Below are positions 1 to 6,148 of a stretch of 64,000 nucleotides of DNA, piece after piece (within the stretch, counting starts at the first letter, position 1; each line of letters opens with the position of its first letter). The position numbers and the translations under genes are program-made. A model generated the notes under the pieces. The model ran no database searches. It was not told the origin of the DNA and worked only from the letters and a program-made list of their open reading frames with translations. The DNA is from Corynebacterium yudongzhengii (GTDB lineage: Bacteria > Actinomycetota > Actinomycetes > Mycobacteriales > Mycobacteriaceae), in NCBI RefSeq assembly GCF_003065405.1, contig NZ_CP026947.1:682001-746000 (forward strand). Direction: 5' to 3'.

Positions 1-347
1 AGGCCGGCGACGAACCTCTCGGCCGCGGCCACGGGCGCCTGGTCATCCCACCGGATGCGGGCGCGGAGGTCACGCTGTTGAAGACCATCGCGGTGCTCTA
101 CGTCATGGACATGCCCGCCCATAAGGCACGCCAGGACCGGCAGCGCGAGCGGATCTACCGGGTCTGGGATTACCTCACAGCTGCCGGGATCGGCGGGCTC
201 GACCGGGTGTATCGCCACTGGTATGAGCGCGCGGAGACCCCTGCCGAGCGCGAGCGCGTGATCGTCGACCAGATCGCCTCCCTGACCGAGTCCCGCCTCG
301 AGCGCCTCGCCCGCAACTCCGCGGACCTCAGCGGCTATCTGGGCTAG
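1..347 (+). CDS. dgt: dGTP triphosphohydrolase, C-terminal part
   Basis: This is the C-terminal end of a probable deoxyguanosinetriphosphate triphosphohydrolase, the HD-domain enzyme that splits dGTP into deoxyguanosine and triphosphate. The frame is open from base 3 and the start lies outside the window, so the HD catalytic motif cannot be seen. The call rests on the visible tail (residues around LKTIAVLYVMD and RVWDYL), which resembles the C-terminal helical part of this family, and on its position just before dnaG, a common actinobacterial arrangement. Its last 20 bp overlap the convergent gene that ends at 328. Confidence 0.7.
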   Translation, partial: AGDEPLGRGHGRLVIPPDAGAEVTLLKTIAVLYVMDMPAHKARQDRQRERIYRVWDYLTAAGIGGLDRVYRHWYERAETPAERERVIVDQIASLTESRLERLARNSADLSGYLG

Positions 348-942
348 CCGGCAGCTGGGCGATGAAGCCGTCGGTGACCTCTCGGCTATCGACGACCACG
401 TGATGCGTCTTCGCCTCGCGGCGGATGCGCATCACGTCCTCGAGGCCCCCGGCGCGGACGTGCTCGAACTCCTCCGGTGTGATCGGGGTGAGCGGCACGT
501 AGCGTATCCCTTCGTGGTGGGCGGGGCGGGAGGGGACGTGGACGTCGATAAGCACCGGCACGATGAGCCGGCCCTGCAGTTCGCCATAGAGGTTTAAAGG
601 GGCGCTCGGCGGGGCGGGCAGCGCCGTGGCGGCCGGCAGGGGCAGCAGCGCGCCGGTGGCGATGCCGGAGGCGAAGCTGGATAGCAGGCTGAGATGCCAC
701 TGGTGTTCGACCTGGCCGCGCAGGATGCCCTCGGCGTGGGGCAGTTCCAGATAGCACTCGAGCCCGCGGGGAAAGAGGCCCTCGGTGGCGATGATGAGCG
801 ACTGCCAGGTGCGAATGATGCGGTAGCGCTCATACCCAGTGGGCCAGCTCGGCAGGCCGCGGGCGAAAGCAGAATCGGTGCGATCGATCAGCGGGTCATC
901 CGAGACGCCGAGGCGATCCCAGTAGTCGTGAGCTGCGGGCAT
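328..942 (-). CDS. SUFU-like (suppressor of fused superfamily) protein
   Basis: A 204-residue protein with no signal peptide. The region TGYERYRIIRTWQSLIIATEGL resembles the SUFU pattern (R..vIR....ii.atdGLs), and YVPLTPITPEEFEHVRAGG near the C-terminus resembles the typical SUFU ending (l.PlyPeEye..re.G). SUFU-superfamily proteins in bacteria are often immunity proteins in polymorphic-toxin loci. The ATG at 942 is chosen because the upstream barstar-like gene stops at 944-946, leaving one base between them. It is the third gene of the RNase/barstar cassette, so a protective role is plausible but is only an inference. Confidence 0.5.
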   Translation of the reverse strand: MPAAHDYWDRLGVSDDPLIDRTDSAFARGLPSWPTGYERYRIIRTWQSLIIATEGLFPRGLECYLELPHAEGILRGQVEHQWHLSLLSSFASGIATGALLPLPAATALPAPPSAPLNLYGELQGRLIVPVLIDVHVPSRPAHHEGIRYVPLTPITPEEFEHVRAGGLEDVMRIRREAKTHHVVVDSREVTDGFIAQLPASPDSR

Positions 943-943
943 C

Positions 944-1243
944 TCAGCGCACCAAGACGATGCCGAGGTCTTTAAAGACGGCGCGGATGGCGCGGTCATC
1001 GGCCTCGTTGAGCTGCCAGGCCGAGCAGATCACTTTCTTCACCTTCGCCTCCTTGAGCAGATCCGCCATCGCGTCGAGGTTCTTCGGCGCGGGGCGCTTG
1101 ACCTGCTTCGGCTGGCGCAGCGCCGAGGCGAGCTCGGAGAAGAACTCCTCCCGGGAGGTCAACGGGTGGGTGAGCAGCACCGGGGAACCGGAGTGGTCCG
1201 GGTAGGAGTAGACGAGGAAGTGGTTCGGGTTATGTTTCGGCAT
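944..1243 (-). CDS. Barstar-family ribonuclease inhibitor
   Basis: A 99-residue protein similar to barstar, the small intracellular inhibitor of barnase-type RNases. The family hallmarks are in the second half: SREEFFSELASAL, then the conserved KNLDAMADLL helix (NLDALWD in barstar), a short linker, and a final predicted beta strand (GIVLVR). It starts at the ATG at 1243, 14 bp inside the end of the upstream RNase gene, so translation of the pair is probably coupled. It most likely protects the cell from the ribonuclease encoded immediately upstream. Confidence 0.75.
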   Translation of the reverse strand: MPKHNPNHFLVYSYPDHSGSPVLLTHPLTSREEFFSELASALRQPKQVKRPAPKNLDAMADLLKEAKVKKVICSAWQLNEADDRAIRAVFKDLGIVLVR

Positions 1244-1673
1244 CGGGAATCTCGCAGAAGGACTCGTAGTGGTCGTCCGTGTAGTACCAGACCTCAGGAT
1301 CCGTCTCGGTGCCGCCGCCGGTGACGATGCGGCGTTCACCCCGGTGATCCAGCCCTGGCGTGACAACCGTGTATTCACGGTAGTAGCCCAGTTCCTCATC
1401 AGGAAGGACGCCCTCGTAGTTGCCGAAGCGCGTGTTGTCGTTCTCCGGGAACTGATAAGGTCCGCCGGCCTGGATGTCCGCGGCCGTATCGTGCGCCTCG
1501 TCCGGCAGGGTCTCCATCGCGCAGGTGTCCGACCCGCTGGCCACGCCGCCGGAGCCACCGAAGCTATCGAAGCCGTAGAGTCCCAGGTACGCTGCCCCAG
1601 CGGCGAGCAGGAGCCCGGCGACCGAGGCCACAGCTGTCGGGCCCTTGCGCCCGCGCGATGAGGAATCTGTCAT
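1230..1673 (-). CDS. Membrane-anchored or secreted guanyl-specific RNase (N1/T1 family)
   Basis: A 147-residue protein with a short charged N-terminus, one hydrophobic segment (about residues 12-33, signal peptide or anchor) and a ribonuclease N1/T1 (RNase Sa/barnase-like) domain. The expected catalytic residues are present: Glu in EYTVV, Arg in HRGERR and His in DDHYESF. Such enzymes cleave single-stranded RNA after guanosine. The ATG at 1673 precedes the hydrophobic segment. The barstar-like gene overlaps its 3' end by 14 bp. It may be a secreted nutrient-scavenging or antagonistic RNase. Confidence 0.85.
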   Translation of the reverse strand: MTDSSSRGRKGPTAVASVAGLLLAAGAAYLGLYGFDSFGGSGGVASGSDTCAMETLPDEAHDTAADIQAGGPYQFPENDNTRFGNYEGVLPDEELGYYREYTVVTPGLDHRGERRIVTGGGTETDPEVWYYTDDHYESFCEIPDAET

Positions 1674-1762
1674 GGTCTTATCGTCGCACGGCTTTCCGAC
1701 GATTGCGAAACGCTCGTACAAGGAGCGCGAAAAGCGCGGCCGGCGGGTTTGGCCCCGCGCGC

Positions 1763-1768
1763 TAGAAT
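1763..1768 (+). promoter_or_regulatory. -10 element of dnaG (leaderless)
   Basis: TAGAAT with 7 nt to the dnaG ATG and no Shine-Dalgarno sequence between them. This is one of about eleven genes in the window with the same geometry. Confidence 0.5.
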
Positions 1769-1775
1769 CGTCCCC

Positions 1776-3680
1776 ATGGCGAAGGGCAGGATTCCGCAGA
1801 GCGATATCGAGGCGATTCGCGAGCGTGCCCCGATCGAGGAGATCGTGGGCGAATATGTCCAGCTCAAACCCGCCGGCCACGACTCACTCAAGGGCCTAAG
1901 CCCCTTCAAGGACGAGCGCACCCCGTCGTTCCACGTCCGTCCCGCGCGCGGCTACTACCACTGCTTCTCCACGGACAAGGGCGGTGACGTCTTCTCCTTC
2001 CTCATGGAAGTCGAACAGTTGAGCTTCCCCGAGGCGGTCGAGGCGGTGGCCGACAAGATCGGCTACCACATCCGCTACGAGGGCGGCTCGACCGGCGGGC
2101 GCAACTACGAGCCCGGCACCCGCAAGCGCCTGCTGGCGGCGAACAAGGCTGCCCACGAGTACTACCGCGCCCAGCTGGAGACCCCGGAGGCAGAGAAGGC
2201 CCGCAACCTGCTGTTGGACCGCGGCTTCAGTCCCGAGCTCATCCACCACTTCGAGTGCGGCTACGCCCCGCAGGGCTGGGAGCATCTCACCAAACACCTG
2301 CTGCGCAAGGGTTTTTCCCAGAAGGAGCTTGAGACCGCCGGCTTATCGACGATCACCAGCCGCGGCACCTACATCGACCAGTTCCGCGGCCGCCTGCTCT
2401 GGCCGATCAAGGACGTCACGGGCAACGTCATCGGCTTCGGCGCCCGCAAGCTCTATGACGACGACCCCGCGGGTAAGTACATGAACACCCGCGAGACGAT
2501 GCTTTACAACAAGTCCAAGGTCCTCTTCGGGCTGCATGAGGCGAAGAAGCATATCGCCCGCGAGCACCAGGCGGTCGTGGTCGAGGGGTATACCGACGTC
2601 ATGGCCATGCACGCCGCCGGGGTGAAAACGGCGGTGGCCTCCTCAGGCACGGCGTTCGGCACAGAGCACCTGCAGGTGCTGCGCCGCCACATGCTCGACG
2701 ATAACTACTTCCGCGGCGAGCTCATCTACGTCTTCGACGGCGACGAGGCCGGCCAGAAGGCCGCCCTGCGCGCCTTCGAGGGGGACCAGAACTTCACCGG
2801 CCAGTCTTTCGTCGCCGTCGCCCCCGAGGGGCTCGACCCCTGCGACCTGCGCATGGAGAAGGGCGATGTGGCGCTGCGGGATCTGGTGGCCGCGCGGATC
2901 CCGATGTTCGAGTTCGTGATCACCTCGCTGCTCAACGAGTACCGCACCGACACCGCCGAGGGGCGTCTCCAAGCTTTGCGACGCACCATCCCCGTCGTCG
3001 CCGGCGTCCGCGACGAGGTCCTGCGCACCGACTACGCCCGCCAGCTCGCCGGCTGGGTCGGCTGGTCGGACCCCGATGACATCCTGCGCCAAGTCCGCGA
3101 GGAGGTGGCCAAGCCGAAGAAGGACACCCGGCGCTTGCCCCGGGCCACGCGTTTCGACGACGCCACCACCCGCCCCGCCGACGAGAACCCCATGGTCATC
3201 CCGCCGAATCCGCGCGATCCCCGGCTGTGGCCCGAGCGCGAGGCCATCAAGCTGGCGCTGCAAGAGCCGCAGGTGGCGGGCAGCTACTTCGACGGGCTTG
3301 CCGACGACGCCTTCACCAACTCCGCCTACCAGGCCATCCGGGATGCGATCGCCAAGGCCGGGGGCCTCGAGAACGCCGGTGACGGGGGAGTCGACTGGAT
3401 CGCCGCGGTGGCCGGCGAGATGCTCGACTACTCGGGGCGTAACTTCGTCTCCGAGCTGGCGGTCGAGGAGATCCGCAGCGACAAGCCTCTAGAGGAATAC
3501 GCCGACACGGTGCTGTGCCGTTTGCAGGAGCAGCTCGTCGGCAACCAAATTGCTCTGCTCAAAGCCCAGCTGCAGCGTATGCGCCCGACCGAGAACCAGG
3601 AGGCCTACAACAGCCTGTTTTCCGACATCGTGGCGCTCGAGCAAGCGCGCCGAGAGCTCAACGACCGGGCGTTTCGCTGA
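1776..3680 (+). CDS. dnaG: DNA primase DnaG
   Basis: Bacterial primase of 634 residues, which makes the RNA primers used at the replication fork. The N-terminal zinc-binding region, the TOPRIM core (VVVEGYTDVMAMHAAG and IYVFDGDEAGQKA) and a C-terminal helicase-binding region are all recognisable. The ATG at 1776 is chosen because MAKGRIPQSDI matches family N-termini and a TAGAAT -10 hexamer at 1763-1768 ends 7 nt before it, suggesting a leaderless transcript. Three of the four usual CHC2 zinc ligands are replaced: the motif reads SPFKDE...YHCFSTDKGGD instead of CPFH...HCFGCGxGGD. The protein is otherwise full length and intact. Confidence 0.97.
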   Translation: MAKGRIPQSDIEAIRERAPIEEIVGEYVQLKPAGHDSLKGLSPFKDERTPSFHVRPARGYYHCFSTDKGGDVFSFLMEVEQLSFPEAVEAVADKIGYHIRYEGGSTGGRNYEPGTRKRLLAANKAAHEYYRAQLETPEAEKARNLLLDRGFSPELIHHFECGYAPQGWEHLTKHLLRKGFSQKELETAGLSTITSRGTYIDQFRGRLLWPIKDVTGNVIGFGARKLYDDDPAGKYMNTRETMLYNKSKVLFGLHEAKKHIAREHQAVVVEGYTDVMAMHAAGVKTAVASSGTAFGTEHLQVLRRHMLDDNYFRGELIYVFDGDEAGQKAALRAFEGDQNFTGQSFVAVAPEGLDPCDLRMEKGDVALRDLVAARIPMFEFVITSLLNEYRTDTAEGRLQALRRTIPVVAGVRDEVLRTDYARQLAGWVGWSDPDDILRQVREEVAKPKKDTRRLPRATRFDDATTRPADENPMVIPPNPRDPRLWPEREAIKLALQEPQVAGSYFDGLADDAFTNSAYQAIRDAIAKAGGLENAGDGGVDWIAAVAGEMLDYSGRNFVSELAVEEIRSDKPLEEYADTVLCRLQEQLVGNQIALLKAQLQRMRPTENQEAYNSLFSDIVALEQARRELNDRAFR

Positions 3681-3687
3681 TTTTCCG

Positions 3688-3939
3688 CTAGTCCTCGTCG
3701 TGCTCGAGCACGGTCTGGCCGTCGGTGCGGCTGTCCTTGCGCAGGTTCTTGACCTCCCGCATGCGCGGCTGGGGGTCGAGCTTGTTGGCCACGGCCTTGC
3801 GGGTGCTGATGACCACCTGGCGGGTGACGGGGGAGTTGATCACCGTCTCGGCACCCTTCTTCAGCTGACGGTAGCGCTTTCGGCCGGCCTTCGTGCCGAT
3901 CACATATCCGGCAGCGGCACCGATGACGAACTGGATCAT
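3688..3939 (-). CDS. YtxH-like small membrane protein
   Basis: An 83-residue protein with a glycine-rich hydrophobic N-terminus (MIQFVIGAAAGYVIGTKAG) followed by a basic stretch (RKRYRQLKKG) and an acidic end. This matches the layout of small actinobacterial YtxH-like proteins of unknown function. It converges on dnaG with 7 bp between the stops. It probably has a single membrane segment with a cytoplasmic tail. Confidence 0.7.
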   Translation of the reverse strand: MIQFVIGAAAGYVIGTKAGRKRYRQLKKGAETVINSPVTRQVVISTRKAVANKLDPQPRMREVKNLRKDSRTDGQTVLEHDED

Positions 3940-4028
3940 GAGGTAGCGACTCTTCCTTGGATAGCGGACAGGGTGGCTCTAAGGTAACGCTTCCCACTGT
4001 ACGCGTCCGCGTCGTTATTCTGGCGGCC

Positions 4029-5222
4029 ATGATCACTCATACTCACTTGCTTATCCTTGGCGGCGCCAGCGACCTCGCCGGCCGCCTGCTGCTTCCCGGC
4101 CTCGCGGACTTCCTCGCCACCACCTCGCGCGCCGAGGCGGAGCGGGTGCGCATCACGGCCGTCGGGCGCAGCGAGCTCGACGACTACGCCGGCTTCGTGC
4201 GCGAGGCGGTCGGCGGCGAGCTTGGCGACGTCCTGGCCGCCCACGCCACCTACGTCTCCGCCGATGCCACCTCGGCCGAAGACCTCGGCGAGCTGATCGC
4301 TAGCACGCGTGACGACGAACACCTCATCGTCTACTACGCCCTCGCCCCGGCCATCACCTACGAATCCGTGCAGGCCTTAAGCCAGTGCACGCTTCCCGAA
4401 GGCGCCATCCTCGCCCTCGAGAAACCCCTCGGCACGGATGCGGCGTCCGCCGCCGCGCTCGAAGAAGCTGGACGCGGGATCGTCGATAAGCACCACCTGT
4501 ACCGCATCGACCATTTCCTGTACGAACCGGCGGTGGTGGCGGCCGTCGATACGCTGCGTGAGCGCGCTGGCCTGCGCGCGGTGTTGAACTCCGAGGAAAT
4601 CGAGCGCCTAGAGATCGTCTACGAGGAAGACCTCGCGCTCGAGGGGCGGGCCGCGTTTTATGACTCGAGCGGCGCGGTCGAAGACATGGTGCAGTCGCAT
4701 CTCCTGCAGACGATGGCGCACCTGCTCGCCGGCGGCGATCGAGAGCGCGTCGCCGAGATCCTGGAGCATGCGACGGTGGATCTCTCACGCACGCGCCGCG
4801 GGCGCTATACGGCGGGCGAGCTTCCCGACGGCCCCGTCCCCAACTACCTCGACGAAGAAGGCGTGGATCCGGCAAACGACACCGAGACCTTCACCGAGAA
4901 GATCGTTGAGGTAGATACTCCGCAGTGGCGCGGCAGCGAGATCCTGCTGCGCACGGGCAAGGCGATCGGGAACCCGCGTCAAGACATCACGGCCCACCTG
5001 CGGGACTCGCCGGCGCAGCTGCGGGTGGCCTTTAACGGCCGCGGAACCGCGAACGGGCCGTACGCGCGCCTCACGAAGTCCCTGCTGACCGGCGAAGATG
5101 TGCGCGAAGTGCCGGCCGGGACCCCGGAACTGGCGTGGAAGGTGGTTAAACCGGTGCTCGACGCCTTCGCCGAGGATGACATCGCGATGGAGAACTACTC
5201 GGCCGGATCCGGTGGACTCTGA
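4029..5222 (+). CDS. Glucose-6-phosphate dehydrogenase family protein (short form)
   Basis: A 397-residue protein of the G6PD family, which oxidises glucose 6-phosphate with NADP. It has the nucleotide-binding start (LLILGGASDLAGR), the EKPLG strand, the substrate motif as RIDHFLYEP, and the catalytic-His region as SGAVEDMVQSHLLQ. It is about 100 residues shorter than typical Zwf, and the substrate-binding Lys of RIDHYLGKE is replaced by Glu. The real pathway enzyme usually lies in the tkt-tal-zwf cluster, so this may be a paralogue with altered substrate. A TATTCT hexamer at 4016-4021 ends 7 nt before the chosen ATG. Confidence 0.75.
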   Translation: MITHTHLLILGGASDLAGRLLLPGLADFLATTSRAEAERVRITAVGRSELDDYAGFVREAVGGELGDVLAAHATYVSADATSAEDLGELIASTRDDEHLIVYYALAPAITYESVQALSQCTLPEGAILALEKPLGTDAASAAALEEAGRGIVDKHHLYRIDHFLYEPAVVAAVDTLRERAGLRAVLNSEEIERLEIVYEEDLALEGRAAFYDSSGAVEDMVQSHLLQTMAHLLAGGDRERVAEILEHATVDLSRTRRGRYTAGELPDGPVPNYLDEEGVDPANDTETFTEKIVEVDTPQWRGSEILLRTGKAIGNPRQDITAHLRDSPAQLRVAFNGRGTANGPYARLTKSLLTGEDVREVPAGTPELAWKVVKPVLDAFAEDDIAMENYSAGSGGL

Positions 5223-5274
5223 GAGGCTCTGGATTAGGTATCGCCGGTGGGTTATATTTCTTTTAAGGCTTCGC

Positions 5275-5352
5275 ATGGCAAAACCAGCAGGGAAATGCGG
5301 TTGTGTCACGCCGGACTTGCATGACCTACCACGACAGAAGGGCCCACAGTGA
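5275..5352 (+). CDS. Possible 25-residue micro-ORF with a CGC motif
   Basis: A tiny open frame of 25 codons (MAKPAGKCGC...QKGPQ). It has a TATATT hexamer at 5253-5258 and AAGG about 7 nt before its ATG. Its TGA stop shares bases with the GTG of the next small ORF (GTGA), the usual sign of translational coupling. I recognise no family. It may be a leader peptide, a small metal-binding peptide or chance. Confidence 0.3.
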   Translation: MAKPAGKCGCVTPDLHDLPRQKGPQ

Positions 5353-5507
5353 GCGGTGCAGGTGAACACGTTGCGCGCCGAGCCGCGACGCTCAGCCAAC
5401 AGGCTGTCACCGGCATCGCGTGGGCCGCACTGACGCTCGCCGGGGGAGCGGGCGAGGATCCCGCTCCCGTGCCGAGCGAATCCGCTTCTGCTGACGTGCA
5501 GGGGTGA
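5349..5507 (+). CDS. Possible 52-residue small protein
   Basis: An open frame of 52 codons starting at a GTG that overlaps the stop of the preceding micro-ORF, with an AGAAGG ribosome-binding sequence about 7 nt upstream. The predicted peptide has a mildly hydrophobic middle (AVTGIAWAALTLAGGAG) and a Ser/Pro/Ala-rich tail, so it could be a small membrane-associated peptide. It matches no family I know. The case rests on the start signals and the coupled overlap only. Confidence 0.3.
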   Translation: MSGAGEHVARRAATLSQQAVTGIAWAALTLAGGAGEDPAPVPSESASADVQG

Positions 5508-5567
5508 GGGGTTTCTGTAGGTGGGGATGGGGCGCTTGCCTGGCCGTGTGTTTATGGTGCGCTTGCG

Positions 5568-5622
5568 CTGGTCGAATTCACCAACACTAAAGGACCCCGC
5601 AGACAGGCCTCCTTTCGACCAG
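5568..5622. repeat. Hairpin-forming repeat, inverted and shortened copy
   Basis: A 55-bp element with terminal inverted repeats CTGGTCGAA and TTCGACCAG. It shares ends and parts of its middle, in reverse orientation, with the two 88-bp copies at 60667-60754 and 60931-61018. It is probably a small non-autonomous mobile element or REP-like sequence. Confidence 0.55.
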
Positions 5623-5726
5623 GCGGGACCCGTTTCGGAGGGGATGTTTTCACTGTGTAGCTGTGAGATTTCGGTCCTGACCTCAGTCAATCTGGGCTTA
5701 AGGGGGAGGGTTAACACCCCTAGTGG

Positions 5727-5732
5727 TATAGT
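5727..5732 (+). promoter_or_regulatory. Possible extended -10 promoter of a small RNA
   Basis: TATAGT preceded by TGG (extended -10 form TGnTATAGT), 6 nt upstream of the GG that begins the first stem of the structured element at 5739. No clear -35 box is seen. Confidence 0.4.
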
Positions 5733-5738
5733 GAGTTC

Positions 5739-5880
5739 GGACAGTCAGCCTGACCTATCCGCTTTTATGCGACCTGTCGACTGACTGTCCCCCAGCGTGA
5801 CAAAACGGGCATCATGTCCTGATAAGAGGTTGAATCCTCGTTCCCGGTAGGGAACTGACTGATGCCCGCTTTGTTGTGCA
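5739..5880 (+). ncRNA. Candidate structured small RNA
   Basis: A stretch without a credible ORF that can fold into two domains. Domain 1 has a perfect 10-bp stem, GGACAGTCAG (5739-5748) with CTGACTGTCC (5781-5790). Domain 2 is closed by a 9-bp stem, CGGGCATCA (5806-5814) with TGATGCCCG (5860-5868), and encloses hairpins GAGG/CCTC (5826-5839) and GTTCCC-GGTA-GGGAAC (5840-5855). A TATAGT hexamer lies 6 nt upstream. The orientation is uncertain: the closing stem is followed by CTTTGTTG on the plus strand and by TTTTG on the minus strand. It matches no RNA family I know. Confidence 0.4.
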
Positions 5881-5949
5881 CTATGACCTTTATGTCTGAG
5901 GCCTCACAACGACGCGGTCAGTAGCCATCGACATCGCTACATAAACAAA

Positions 5950-5983
5950 CCCCGCCCACCAGCACCTTCGCTGGTAGACGGGG
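5950..5983 (-). terminator. Terminator of tRNA-Asn
   Basis: An interrupted stem of CCCCG/CGGGG and CCAGC/GCTGG. On the minus strand it is followed by GTTTGTTTATG, just downstream of the tRNA gene. Confidence 0.75.
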
Positions 5984-5994
5984 CTTAGACTCTG

Positions 5995-6067
5995 CTCCTC
6001 CAACTGGGCTCGAACCAGTGACCCTTCGATTAACAGTCGAATGCTCTGCCAACTGAGCTATGGAGGA
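5995..6067 (-). tRNA. tRNA-Asn (GTT)
   Basis: Reads TCCTCCATAGCTCAGTTGG and onwards on the minus strand. It has a 7-bp acceptor stem (TCCTCCA with TGGAGGA), anticodon GTT in the loop flanked by GACT and AATC, and a GGTTCGAGCC T arm. The mature length is 73 nt and the CCA end is not encoded. Confidence 0.95.
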
Positions 6068-6148
6068 TTATCCGCTGCTTTGCTGCAACGGATACCAACT
6101 CTAATGGTGGGTTAGATCTTCACCAAATCGACTGGTGAGGGCGGATTT

